Under the pieces are notes generated by a model. It did no database searches. It was given only the letters and a program-made list of their open reading frames with translations, and was not told the origin of the DNA. Positions 14,610 to 23,670 of a stretch of DNA of 64,000 bases are shown here, one piece after another. The DNA comes from Salipaludibacillus neizhouensis (GTDB taxonomy: Bacteria; Bacillota; Bacilli; Bacillales; Salisediminibacteriaceae). The DNA lies in contig NZ_KZ614146.1 of NCBI RefSeq assembly GCF_002886185.1, forward strand, positions 3,361,556 through 3,425,555, given 5' to 3'. Both the position numbers and the translations under genes were made by a program. Numbering within the stretch: the first letter of the stretch is position 1; the number at the start of each line of letters is the position of its first letter.

Positions 14610-16889
14610 TCAAGCGCCCATTTTTTTCACAATTGCTTCCCATTCCTTTTGCAAAGTCTGCCACTCCCCTTTCGTTTCACGGTCACCGTAGTAAACTCTC
14701 TCATACGTTTTCGTGAGTTTCCCCATGGAATTTGAATTTAATTGTTTATCTATTCGCTTCGCATACTCACGTAAAGTTTCTCCTTCAGCTCTTTCAAGTC
14801 CTTCGTTTTTTAAGATCCATAACAATCGTTGATAAGCCGATACAAACTTTTCATCTTTCCCTAAAACCCTATAATAAACTAAGAAATACTTGTTTTGGAG
14901 GTAATGTTGTTTTTGATAAAAGACCACGACCAATACCGCAACAACAATTGAAATAATAATATTTTTAAGTGTCAACCATTCGTACAGAAGATAGTCACCT
15001 TTATTGGAACCACTGGCAGTCTCTTCATCCAGGTTTCCAGATGCTTCCTCATCCTCAGGAGCAAACGGATCTTCCCTATCTAGCGGATCACTTGCCGGTT
15101 CTGCTGTCTCATTTTCTGCGGTATCTACATCTACAACCGTCTCTTCTTCTTCAAACTCCGTGTAGTTATCAAATCCCTGGGTAGGTTCAAAAGGTACCCA
15201 TCCTACACCCGGAAAATAAACCTCTACCCATGAATGGGCATTTCCGTTCCTAACTTCATACAAATAACGATTTTCATCGATTTCTTCCACCCATTCTCCT
15301 GCTGTAAATCCTTTCACCCACCTGGTTGGAATATCCAATGTTCTTAGTAAAACAGCCATGGATGTCGAGTAATTATCACAATACCCAAGTTGCGTTTCAA
15401 ACAAAAACTGGTCTACGTAATCTTGCCCTTCTTCTGGCACAGGAACGTCCGTTGTTTGATATATGAAATCATTCTCGGAGAAATATTGTTCGACCGCAAC
15501 TACTTGATCATATCGAGTATCCTGACCTTCCACAATCTCTTTTGCTAACTCCGTTACTCGCTCCGGTAATTCTTCCGGCAATTGAAGGTATCTCATTTGA
15601 ATTTCTTCAGGATCAGCCTCCGAGATATTACGTAAAGTCTCAATAGGAAAAGTTGGCTGTTCATATACGATGTCATAGCTTGTTAAAGTAACATTGTTTT
15701 GAGTTGATCCGTGAGCCTGAATTCTACCACTTATGGCGTCGCTGCTAAATGTCAGATTACCAACAGCACCTTCTTCGCCAGCCACTTGATGGGTCAAGGT
15801 ATTAATATTTGCCATTTTAAACTGACCTGGATAGAAGAAGTGACTAAAACCAACGTCTTCTTCCATTTTCACAGATGCTATGGTATCTTCTACTTCTACT
15901 AGTTCTTCAAAAAAAGAGATCTCCACTTCTTCTTCAAAAATAGTGTTCGTCTCTTCATAAAATTGCCCGGATACCCAACCTTGTCCCGTATAATGATTCT
16001 TTGATTCTCCGCGCCAGTAAACAGGTTCTACAACTTCCGCTTGAAAAACTAATTCATCATCCTGTGCAAAACCGCCACCAAGCTTTTCATCATTTTCACC
16101 GTAACCTATTTTTTTTGTAGTTGATCCCGAGCGACTGTCTTCTCCTAACACAACCGATCGAATCGTTGGAACAGGATCAGACCACTGCGGGTCCGGCTTT
16201 GGTGCCACTATACCTACAATAATGGCTATTGTAATCATAACTATAAGCGTATACATCCATGTTGGTGACAGAAACGTATCTGCTTTTCCAGAGATAACTC
16301 TCTCCTCATCCTGGACTTTTAACATCTGTAATAACGTAATCATAAAAAATCCGATGACTACAATTCGTACAATTGCGACAGATGCATCTACCGGTGTAAA
16401 GGTATCAAGTACCGTAATATAGATAATCGTCGTAAAGAGAAAAAAGAAAATACGCTTTGTATGAAAAATCCAAAAGTAAAGCAAATAACAAATTAAAGCC
16501 AATAACAGCAATAAGAGAAATGTTCGAAACGGGTCCGTTAAATAGGCAAATTCTCTTGCATAAATTAGGCCTAAGTTATACTTTACTTCACCAGTGAAAA
16601 GCCTGAGTGTTTCCAGAACACCTTCCAAACTGAAAAAAGATCCCTCATAAAAGATAGTATGCACGCCATATAAACTTGCAATCAATAATACGGGGACTAT
16701 TATCCAATAAGAAATACGAAAATAAATAAGAACAGCACTTAATAATGCAAACAAAACGAAAACGTGAATTTCCGCAGTGTTCGTCACTTGAGGAATCGGT
16801 CTTAACCATTCCCACAAAATTAAAAAAGCCATAGAATAGATAAAAAAATGAGTGATGGACCTTGTGTGCTGTTTTTTTAGTTGCGCCAT
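14610..16889 (-). CDS. membrane transglutaminase-like protein (TgpA/DUF3488 type)
   Basis: 759 residues. About six N-terminal membrane helices (to near residue 220), an extracytoplasmic region, the transglutaminase core with LGYCDNYSTSMAVLLRTLDI (Cys), GNAHSWVEVYFPGVGW (His) and a following Asp region (VPFEPTQGFD), a Glu/Asp-rich linker, one more helix near residue 640, and a cytoplasmic tail of the DUF4129 kind. Family members sit with MoxR and DUF58 genes, as here. Its start is 10 nt after the DUF58 stop, with GAGGTGATG as ribosome site. Substrate unknown. Confidence 0.88.
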   Translation of the reverse strand: MAQLKKQHTRSITHFFIYSMAFLILWEWLRPIPQVTNTAEIHVFVLFALLSAVLIYFRISYWIIVPVLLIASLYGVHTIFYEGSFFSLEGVLETLRLFTGEVKYNLGLIYAREFAYLTDPFRTFLLLLLLALICYLLYFWIFHTKRIFFFLFTTIIYITVLDTFTPVDASVAIVRIVVIGFFMITLLQMLKVQDEERVISGKADTFLSPTWMYTLIVMITIAIIVGIVAPKPDPQWSDPVPTIRSVVLGEDSRSGSTTKKIGYGENDEKLGGGFAQDDELVFQAEVVEPVYWRGESKNHYTGQGWVSGQFYEETNTIFEEEVEISFFEELVEVEDTIASVKMEEDVGFSHFFYPGQFKMANINTLTHQVAGEEGAVGNLTFSSDAISGRIQAHGSTQNNVTLTSYDIVYEQPTFPIETLRNISEADPEEIQMRYLQLPEELPERVTELAKEIVEGQDTRYDQVVAVEQYFSENDFIYQTTDVPVPEEGQDYVDQFLFETQLGYCDNYSTSMAVLLRTLDIPTRWVKGFTAGEWVEEIDENRYLYEVRNGNAHSWVEVYFPGVGWVPFEPTQGFDNYTEFEEEETVVDVDTAENETAEPASDPLDREDPFAPEDEEASGNLDEETASGSNKGDYLLYEWLTLKNIIISIVVAVLVVVFYQKQHYLQNKYFLVYYRVLGKDEKFVSAYQRLLWILKNEGLERAEGETLREYAKRIDKQLNSNSMGKLTKTYERVYYGDRETKGEWQTLQKEWEAIVKKMGA

Positions 16890-16899
16890 TTCATCACCT

Positions 16900-18141
16900 C
16901 TATACCTTTCCTACACCTTTATCTATATTTCCGTCTGATAATTGATAGACTTCTACACCAGTTTTCCGAAGCTCTTGAAGCCGCTTTTTTTCCCATTCAT
17001 CTATTTCACTGCCTTTATCCATCAAGGCAAAATAAACTTGGACTCTCCGTGCTACAAGTACTTTTACTCTCTCTAGAGTTTCACGAGTCAATTCCACGGA
17101 TACGATAATCATAGACACTCCAGAAGGAACTTTATCCTCCGATTCACTAAGCCTCGCCGCAAAATCACCTTGTTGATCACCTTTAAGTTGTGAAAGATGT
17201 TTCACCATTCGTTTCTGGTGGTCTCCCCCAGTATCAAGTTCAAACTGGCGCTTATGGGATCCTAATGTCCAGAGTCCAACATCCAGATGCCTGGTATAGG
17301 CATACATTATAATCGAGGTAACGAGTTCAATCCCCTTTTCATACGCCTCTACCGTTCTAAAGTGATCGTCAGGAATGACATTATTAAAAACGATTAAGAA
17401 GTTCTGACCTATATATTCTTCAAACTCTTTCGTCATTAATTTATTAGTTCTCGCAGTTACCTTCCAATCTATACTCGTCATCTTATCACCAGGAACGTAT
17501 TCTCGCGCTCCTGCAACCGAAGTTACATCTTCAATAAAATCCTTAGAGGATATGTCTGTCTCCGAGTCATGTTTCTCGTAAGCTGCCCACCGCTCGATAT
17601 TATGATATCGTGGATATACAAGCACATTTGAGTTTAAAGCAATAAACTTACGTTTTTCAAAAATCCCAAACATATCACTGGTAGATAGAGTGAAACCTAA
17701 AAACTCGTACTCTCCGCGCTTCACTTCCGGGATGGTATACGAGAAAGTGAGTTTCTTTTTCATCGTGGGATAAAAGATCATTCTTGATTGGCGTGATGGC
17801 ATTTGTTCGCGAATTGCATTTCCAACCTCATCTTCCACAGTTAAATATAAAAAAGGGAACGGCCATTTGCGCCGGACTGATATATCCACCGTTAATTCAG
17901 AACCAGAAGGCAATGCCCCTTCACCCACATTCCTTTCTATCACAAATGAACCAAGAGGAATTAATGCATACAGCAGCATTAAAGCCACTAAAGTAGCTAC
18001 ACTATAAAATAAAAACCAACTTACAAACTCCCCCTGAAACATCGCATAGCTAAACAATCCGACGAACACACCGACTACAATCAATATCTTAAAAAGGAAT
18101 TTTATCGGAGACCATAATCGTTTGAAACTAAGTGATTTCAT
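16900..18141 (-). CDS. DUF58-domain membrane protein
   Basis: 413 residues. Two N-terminal membrane helices (LFKILIVVGVFVGLFSYAMF; FLFYSVATLVALMLLYALIP) precede a beta-rich part and the DUF58/von Willebrand A-like domain marked by REYVPGDKMTSIDWKVTART and NKLMTKEFEE. In the known trio the MoxR ATPase acts as a chaperone on such proteins. The start codon overlaps the MoxR stop (ATGA), so translation is coupled. Confidence 0.9.
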   Translation of the reverse strand: MKSLSFKRLWSPIKFLFKILIVVGVFVGLFSYAMFQGEFVSWFLFYSVATLVALMLLYALIPLGSFVIERNVGEGALPSGSELTVDISVRRKWPFPFLYLTVEDEVGNAIREQMPSRQSRMIFYPTMKKKLTFSYTIPEVKRGEYEFLGFTLSTSDMFGIFEKRKFIALNSNVLVYPRYHNIERWAAYEKHDSETDISSKDFIEDVTSVAGAREYVPGDKMTSIDWKVTARTNKLMTKEFEEYIGQNFLIVFNNVIPDDHFRTVEAYEKGIELVTSIIMYAYTRHLDVGLWTLGSHKRQFELDTGGDHQKRMVKHLSQLKGDQQGDFAARLSESEDKVPSGVSMIIVSVELTRETLERVKVLVARRVQVYFALMDKGSEIDEWEKKRLQELRKTGVEVYQLSDGNIDKGVGKV

Positions 18142-19112
18142 TGGGCTCTTTCTTTCCCTGTTGGAATACCCACTAGTTCGAGTACTTCTTCGATCACCCT
18201 ACCTGTGGACGCATTAGAAAGCTTGGATTCCGAATTTAATATAAGGCGATGTTGCAGGATATATGGAGCTAAATATTTAATATCATCCGGTATCACATAA
18301 TCTCGATCTTGCATAAAAGCATAAGCTTGTCCGGCCTTCATCAACGCTATCGATGCTCGTGGACTGGCACCTAAGAAAACAGCAGGGTGATGCCTTGTTT
18401 CACTCACAATATTAATAATATATTGCTTCACATTTTCATTTACAAAAATGGTTTTAACTTGTTTTTTCATTTCCAGTAGCTCGTCTAATTCTATGACAGG
18501 AAAGAGTGTCTCAATCGGATGTTGCTTCTCTACACGGTTTAAGACTTCAAGTTCCTCTGATTTTGTCGGATAACCAATACGAAACTTAAAGAGAAAACGA
18601 TCAAGCTGCGCTTCCGGTAATGGGTACGTTCCACCATACTCAATCGGATTTTGGGTTGCCATGACTAGAAACGGTTGCTGAATAATCCGCGTTTCTCCAT
18701 CGGTGGTCACGCTGCCTTCTTCTAAAGCTTCCAGCAATGCTGCTTGTGTTTTCGGAGACGTTCGATTAATTTCATCTGCTAAGACAATATTAGCCATTAC
18801 TGGTCCTGGCCGAAAATGGAACTCCATTGTTTTTTGGCTGAAAACAGAGACTCCGGTTACATCAGACGGTAGCAAGTCCGGCGTAAACTGTATACGTTTA
18901 AATTCTCCTCCTATAGATCTGGCAATTGCACGAACCATCATTGTTTTCCCAACACCAGGAACATCTTCCAAAAGAACATGACCACCACTTAAAAGGGCAA
19001 TAAGACTAAGTTCGATTTCTTTCCCTTTTCCTACGACAACTTTCTCGATATTTTCGATTAATTTATATACTAGCGGTTGTTCAACCACTGATCGTTCAGA
19101 TTGTTTTTGCAA
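18138..19112 (-). CDS. MoxR-family AAA+ ATPase
   Basis: 324 residues, cytoplasmic. Walker A EDVPGVGKTMMVRAIA, Walker B VLADEINRTSPKTQAALLEA and the MATQNPIEYGGTYPLPEAQL sensor region are complete. I start it at TTG 19112, eight nt after AGGAGG; the longer frame to 19169 reads through that ribosome site. First gene of a three-gene operon with DUF58 and transglutaminase genes. MoxR proteins are thought to assemble or activate their DUF58 partner. Confidence 0.92.
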   Translation of the reverse strand: MQKQSERSVVEQPLVYKLIENIEKVVVGKGKEIELSLIALLSGGHVLLEDVPGVGKTMMVRAIARSIGGEFKRIQFTPDLLPSDVTGVSVFSQKTMEFHFRPGPVMANIVLADEINRTSPKTQAALLEALEEGSVTTDGETRIIQQPFLVMATQNPIEYGGTYPLPEAQLDRFLFKFRIGYPTKSEELEVLNRVEKQHPIETLFPVIELDELLEMKKQVKTIFVNENVKQYIINIVSETRHHPAVFLGASPRASIALMKAGQAYAFMQDRDYVIPDDIKYLAPYILQHRLILNSESKLSNASTGRVIEEVLELVGIPTGKERAQ

Positions 19113-19395
19113 TGAGGTTTCCTCCTTGAATAGTAGTTTGCAAGCAGTATCATTGAATGTTAAAAACACAAATCTCTAAATCTAATAATAACATGAAAAC
19201 TAGATTTTTCGTTGATTTTCCACAATTACCTAGCTTTAGTTATTCCTTCAATTTAAGGAACTTTTCTCGCTCATGATAGGAGCATTTTTACTCTACTTTC
19301 GCATTCTGTCTGGCTCAAGTCCGCTTTTTTTCTAAGTAGCTCGTTTCTTCCTCTTATCTGCGCATCTTTCAGGCCTAAAATGCTCATTTGGCGCT
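19113..19395. other. intergenic stretch upstream of the MoxR operon
   Basis: About 280 nt that should hold the MoxR promoter. I see no open frame with a ribosome site and no strong promoter match. Confidence 0.4.
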
Positions 19396-19431
19396 AAAAA
19401 ACTGCCGTAAGCATAAGCTCACGACAGTTTT
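19396..19431 (-). terminator. terminator after a 34-residue frame
   Basis: On the minus strand AAAACTGTCGTGAGC pairs with GCTTACGGCAGTTTT (two weak pairs) and is followed by T residues. Confidence 0.65.
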
Positions 19432-19460
19432 AGGTTTTACAAATTAAAATATTTTTACTG

Positions 19461-19565
19461 CTATCGCTGACTTCTCCATATTAAAAACGAAACACCTATA
19501 ATCAGAAATCCAATTACTAAAACAAGGCTCAGGATTGCTGGCCAATAAATCATATTAAACAACAT
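19461..19565 (-). CDS. possible 34-residue membrane peptide
   Basis: Frame of a single hydrophobic helix, MIYWPAILSLVLVIGFLIIG, followed by VSFLIWRSQR. GAGGATGG lies about 13 nt before ATG 19565, and a terminator begins 30 nt after the stop. The composition, the positive C-terminal end and the terminator support a real small membrane protein; no family recognised. Confidence 0.4.
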   Translation of the reverse strand: MLFNMIYWPAILSLVLVIGFLIIGVSFLIWRSQR

Positions 19566-19599
19566 TATCCATAGTCCATCCTCTCATAATAAAAACGTC

Positions 19600-19660
19600 C
19601 TAACTTTTAAATTAAATGCAGCGCGTCATCTTCTGCCGCTATCTCTTAAGAGTAAAGGTT
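19600..19660 (+). repeat. degenerate family 1 fragment
   Basis: AAATGCAGCGCGTCATCTTC followed by TGCCGC is a decayed version of AAATACAGCGTCAGCTTCC-ACCGC; the rest cannot be aligned. Confidence 0.4.
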
Positions 19661-19829
19661 TTTATTCAACCCATCACTATAGTATATACCCTGAATATCA
19701 TCGTTTTAATACAGACAAACATCGCTCTTTAGATCACCTTCCGCCATGCCACGAGATTTGCGATAAGTAAAAACATTCCGTATCCATACACACCATAGTC
19801 CATTGTTGTTGCCCAAAAGTTGGTAGCAC

Positions 19830-19925
19830 CTATCGAAAACCGACTATTTTTTCTTTCATTTACTCGCTCATGCTCTCGTTTTCTACCTACTTTTGTAGGT
19901 GCTACACCGGTAGCACCTACCCCTC
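19830..19925 (+). repeat. family 2 hairpin repeat (TAGGTGCTAC type), single unit
   Basis: Reads GGTAGCACCTATCGAAAACC, then CTCGCTCATGCTCTCGTTTT and the near-palindrome GTAGGTGCTAC-ACCG-GTAGCACCTAC. It is the same unit as the tandem array at 31107-31409. Confidence 0.75.
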
Positions 19926-20015
19926 CCCGAAAAATCAACCCAGCATACAAAACAAGAACCCCCTCTTTATAAAAGAGAGGATTCCACTATTTAACGAGTT
20001 TCCTATGTTTTCACT

Positions 20016-21254
20016 CTATACTCTGCGCCTCGAAATCGGCATTGTCATGCACCTGGGACCGCCTCTTCCTCTCGACAACTCCGAGCTTGGTACCTCAAGA
20101 ACTTCTACTCCGTGTGAACGCAGCGTTTCATTGGTGATGTAATTACGATCATAAGTCACAACTACACCAGGGGCCAACGCTAATGTATTACTTCCATCAT
20201 TCCATTGTTCCCTCGCTGCTTCAATCACGTGCCCATTTCCGATTGGGATAAGAATAATATCATCTAATTCCAAAACTTCTTTCAGAGTTTCAACCAAATT
20301 AGTCCGTTTTTCAACGATAATTTCGCCGTTCTCATCTGTTTCCATCACAAATAAATTCATTTCATCCGCAATTTTTATCACCGCCGGATGGACCGTGAAT
20401 TTATTCGTGTCTACTTGGGTAAATACGGTGTCCAAGTGCATGAATGCACGTTCTTCCGGGATTTGGATCGCAACAATTTTTTTTATGCTTTTATTAACGG
20501 ACAGAAGTTTTTTGAATAACACTTCGATCGCGTGAGGACTTGTTCTGGAACTTATACCGATAGCCATGACCTCTGGTGTTAGGATAAGCTGATCTCCACC
20601 TTCTATCGAGAAGTTATTCGATTTATCATAGATGATCGGTGTGTCAGCATCTTTAAATTCAGGATGGTGATTCATAATGTATTTCATAAAAATGGTTTCA
20701 TTTTTCCTCGCCGTTTGATTCATCGGATTTAATGAAATCCCATTTCCAATGACATTATACGGGTCTCTTGTGAAATACATGTTAACCAAGGGATCTAAAT
20801 AAAACGGATACGGGTGGTCCAGCATTCCAGCAAGCTTGTGCCGTTTTTCTACAAAAACTTCTTCTTTACGGATACCTCGAATCAATGTTTCAACAAGCTC
20901 CGTTGGACTTTTGGAAAGCAAGTATTCTTTTAAACTTATATAAACACTTTCTTCATCTCGATGCAGCTGTTTTGGAAGAGTCAAAAACTCATCGATAAAA
21001 TCCGCTCTAACTTTCTTTTCCGTAAGGGCAGCAGAAGCAAGGTCTGTTACATAAAGTACTTCTGCCCCCCTGGATGAGAGAACTTCTACAAATTTATCAT
21101 GCTCCTTTTGAGCCAAGCGCAGATTAGGGATATCATCAAAAAGAAATTCCTTCATAAACTCTGGGAACAAATTCTCAATTTCTTTACCTGGTCTATGTAC
21201 CATTACCTTCTCAAGTGTGCCGATTTCTGAATAGATATTAAGTGGTGACTGCAT
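20016..21254 (-). CDS. arcA: arginine deiminase
   Basis: 412 residues. Hydrolyses arginine to citrulline and ammonia in the cytoplasm, the first step of the arginine deiminase pathway. Family blocks are intact: EIGTLEKVMVHRPGKEIENL at the start, YFTRDPYNVIGNGISLNPM, SIEGGDQLIL, HLDTVFTQVD, and the catalytic Cys402 in GGPRCMTMPI. No arcB, arcC or arcD is in the window on either side, which is unusual because these are normally clustered. The flanks hold a repeat unit (downstream) and a divergent dehydrogenase gene (upstream). Confidence 0.95.
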   Translation of the reverse strand: MQSPLNIYSEIGTLEKVMVHRPGKEIENLFPEFMKEFLFDDIPNLRLAQKEHDKFVEVLSSRGAEVLYVTDLASAALTEKKVRADFIDEFLTLPKQLHRDEESVYISLKEYLLSKSPTELVETLIRGIRKEEVFVEKRHKLAGMLDHPYPFYLDPLVNMYFTRDPYNVIGNGISLNPMNQTARKNETIFMKYIMNHHPEFKDADTPIIYDKSNNFSIEGGDQLILTPEVMAIGISSRTSPHAIEVLFKKLLSVNKSIKKIVAIQIPEERAFMHLDTVFTQVDTNKFTVHPAVIKIADEMNLFVMETDENGEIIVEKRTNLVETLKEVLELDDIILIPIGNGHVIEAAREQWNDGSNTLALAPGVVVTYDRNYITNETLRSHGVEVLEVPSSELSRGRGGPRCMTMPISRRRV

Positions 21255-21483
21255 CGTTTTCCTCTCCTTTAGCTAAAACCAGTTGTCTATTTCTATCTAT
21301 TTACCCTATCTCTATTTTATCAAATCGCAAAAAAAAGCTTCATCTTCATAATAGTAATAGATTCACTTTTAACTCTAGTTTTTTGAAGCTAATTTCATGC
21401 TGTTAGACTTATAATAAGAATAACATTAAATAGTTTTACTAAGCGCATGAATGTGAGAATTTATAACGACGGAGGTATAGATC

Positions 21484-22329
21484 ATGAAAAAAAAGCTGGC
21501 AATCATCACCGGTGCCAACACCGGCATGGGATTGGCGACGTCTATTGAATTAGCTAAGAAAGGGATACAAGTTGTTATGGTATGCAGGAACCCCGAAAAA
21601 GGAAGGAAAGCACTGTCGACAGCAATCGAGCAAAGTGGTTCCAACTACATTTCATTGATGATTTGTGATTTAGGTTCCTTAAAGAGTGTTCGGTCGTTTG
21701 CACAACTGTTCCGAGAAACCTTTGACTATCTTGACATCCTCATTAATAATGCCGGTGTTGTTTCGTTAAAAAAGCAATTAACAGAGGATGGTTTTGAATT
21801 ACAGTTAGGGGTCAATCACTTAGGCCATTTTCTTCTGACAAACGAACTGTTGGACATGATCAAAGAGTCACCGGATGGTCGCATTATCGTATTGTCTTCC
21901 GGAGCCCACAAGTGGGGTAAATTTGATTTGAATGATCCTTATTTCACCAATGAAAAATATAATGTTATCAAAGGATACGGACGTTCCAAACTAGCAAATA
22001 TTCTTTTTACAAAAGAACTGGCCAGTCAATTAAAAGACACAAATGTCACGGTTAATGCAGTACATCCAGGTGCCGTTGCGACGAGCCTCGGAGTCGACAG
22101 AAAAACGGACTTCGGAAAAACCGTTCATAAACTGTTAAAACCATTTTTCCAAACACCTGCTGAGGGAGCCCGGACTGCAATCTACCTAGCAACAAGCCCT
22201 GAAATCAAGGGAATTACCGGAGAATACTTCGAACATAAGAAAAAGATCTCCGTCTCGGAAACCGCACAAGATAAAACTTTGGCAACAGCATTTTGGAAAT
22301 GGAGTGAAAATGAAGTTGGTTTTCATTGA
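21484..22329 (+). CDS. short-chain dehydrogenase/reductase, retinol-dehydrogenase-like
   Basis: 281 residues. The Rossmann start TGANTGMGLATSIELAKKGI, NNAG motif (LINNAGVVS), active-site Ser region (IIVLSSGAHKWG) and YGRSKLANILF (Tyr and Lys) are present. The long C-terminal part with GARTAIYLATSPEIKGITGE is that of the retinol-dehydrogenase-type subgroup. NAD(P)-dependent oxidoreduction of an unknown alcohol or ketone. CGGAGG lies 9 nt before the ATG. Divergent from arcA and apparently monocistronic. Confidence 0.88.
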   Translation: MKKKLAIITGANTGMGLATSIELAKKGIQVVMVCRNPEKGRKALSTAIEQSGSNYISLMICDLGSLKSVRSFAQLFRETFDYLDILINNAGVVSLKKQLTEDGFELQLGVNHLGHFLLTNELLDMIKESPDGRIIVLSSGAHKWGKFDLNDPYFTNEKYNVIKGYGRSKLANILFTKELASQLKDTNVTVNAVHPGAVATSLGVDRKTDFGKTVHKLLKPFFQTPAEGARTAIYLATSPEIKGITGEYFEHKKKISVSETAQDKTLATAFWKWSENEVGFH

Positions 22330-22451
22330 ACGACGATTGAACGACGACTGAACGGCGTGGAACTATCTGAATTATCAATGTGTATTTTTAAAATATGTAG
22401 TAACCGCTTACTAATCTATGTTATGGTAAATATAAGAACTTAATAAGTAAT

Positions 22452-22540
22452 TGCTAGGGGAGCCACCGTGATGTGATGGCTGAGAGGAACAACCGCCGAC
22501 CCTTTGAACCTGAATTGGTTAATACCAACGTAGGGAAGCA
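22452..22540 (+). ncRNA. TPP riboswitch (THI element)
   Basis: Contains CTAGGGGAGCC, GGCTGAGAGG, ACCCTTTGAACCTGA and GGTTAATACCAACGTAGGGA in the standard order. A terminator follows before thiG. Thiamine pyrophosphate should switch the downstream thi operon off. Confidence 0.96.
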
Positions 22541-22581
22541 TAGATGAACTAAAGTAGAATCTTCTATTATATGTTTATTAT

Positions 22582-22607
22582 GCCCGCCCTTGTTGGCGGG
22601 CTTTTTT
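22582..22607 (+). terminator. terminator of the TPP riboswitch
   Basis: GCCCGCC, loop CTTGTT, GGCGGGC and six T residues. Confidence 0.92.
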
Positions 22608-22675
22608 GCGTTATCATACCCCTGTACTATTAAGTTCTTGTCTATCTTTTTATTTCAACATTGGAGGAATGAAAA

Positions 22676-23443
22676 ATGAAAGATTCGTTAGTTATTGGTG
22701 GAGTAGAATTATCAAGTCGTTTATTTATAGGCACAGGGAAATATGCCGATCATCATCAGATGAAAGAAGCTATCACAACGTCTGAATCACAAGTAGTGAC
22801 CGTTGCATTGCGACGTGTTGATATGGATTCTGAAGCAGATAATATTGTGAATGATATACCAGATCACGTTACATTAATGCCAAACACATCTGGGGCAAGA
22901 ACCGCGGATGAAGCGATACGCATTGCCCGACTTGCGAAAGCGAGTGGAATGGGTAATTGGATTAAAATTGAAGTGATTTCTGACAGTAAATATTTACTGC
23001 CTGATAACCAAGAAACAGTGAAAGCAACCGAGGTTTTAGCAAAGGAAGGCTTTATTGTTTTACCGTATATGAGTCCGGATTTAATGGCCGCAAAGCAAAT
23101 GGAGCAAGCAGGAGCATCTGCCATTATGCCACTAGGCGCGCCTATCGGTTCAAACAAAGGAATTCGAATGAAGGAAATGATACAGATCATGATCGATGAA
23201 ATCAAGGTTCCTATTGTCGTCGATGCTGGGATTGGCAAACCTTCAGAAGCTGCGGAAGCAATGGAAATGGGTGCTGATGCCGTGCTTGTAAATACTGCAA
23301 TTGCTACAGCTGATGACCCTATTAATATGGCACATGCTTTTAACTTAGCTGTTCGATCCGGCCGTCTAGGTTATCTTTCAGGACTCGGACCTATTTCAAA
23401 GAAAGCCCATGCCTCTTCGCCATTAACAGGATTTCTAGGTTAA
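22676..23443 (+). CDS. thiG: thiazole synthase
   Basis: 255 residues. Builds the thiazole phosphate ring of thiamine from deoxyxylulose phosphate, dehydroglycine and ThiS-thiocarboxylate. [63 protein letters not shown] and [20 protein letters not shown] are the conserved ThiG blocks, including the substrate Lys region (IKIEVISD). GGAGG precedes the ATG. First gene after the TPP riboswitch; a family 1 repeat starts 1 nt after its stop and separates it from thiH. Confidence 0.96.
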   Translation: MKDSLVIGGVELSSRLFIGTGKYADHHQMKEAITTSESQVVTVALRRVDMDSEADNIVNDIPDHVTLMPNTSGARTADEAIRIARLAKASGMGNWIKIEVISDSKYLLPDNQETVKATEVLAKEGFIVLPYMSPDLMAAKQMEQAGASAIMPLGAPIGSNKGIRMKEMIQIMIDEIKVPIVVDAGIGKPSEAAEAMEMGADAVLVNTAIATADDPINMAHAFNLAVRSGRLGYLSGLGPISKKAHASSPLTGFLG

Positions 23444-23444
23444 G

Positions 23445-23600
23445 AAAAACGGCATAGCCGTCTTTTTTTAAATACAGCGTGATCTTTAAAGCCACCCCGA
23501 GTAGCACCTACGTAGTACGTGTAGGTGCTACTCGATAGGAGGCGAACTTCCATTGATGCTTGTGGCGTAAAGATAGCTGTCAACTTACAAATTCTTATCT
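23445..23600 (+). repeat. family 1 hairpin repeat, copy D, inside the thi operon
   Basis: ACGGC-ATA-GCCGT followed by CTTTTTTT, AAATACAGCGTGATCTTTAA, outer arm GCCACC, the perfect palindrome CGAGTAGCACCTAC / GTAGGTGCTACTCG, then CTTCCATTGATGC and closing arm GTGGCGTAAAGATAGCTG. The outer arms differ from copies A and B but still pair. A further fragment AAGAAAAACGCATACCGTTT follows at 23603-23622. Confidence 0.9.
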
Positions 23601-23670
23601 TGTAAGAAAAACGCATACCGTTTCTAGAACCTGTCCGATCCTAAAATATATTCAATGAAAAGGTGATTTA

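Noticed and set aside
19729-19950. 73-residue frame (GATGVAPTKVGRKREHER region)
   Set aside because: Mostly the family 2 hairpin repeat read in one frame; similar spurious frames arise at the other repeat copies. A short hydrophobic tail (MFLLIANLVAW) exists but has no ribosome site.
19961-19982. CCTCTTT/AAAGAGAGG as the arcA terminator
   Set aside because: Stem is short and imperfect and lacks a T run on the minus strand; not called.
22327-22356. Short GAACGACG direct repeats after the first SDR gene
   Set aside because: Three imperfect 10-11 bp units only; too short to distinguish from chance or slippage.
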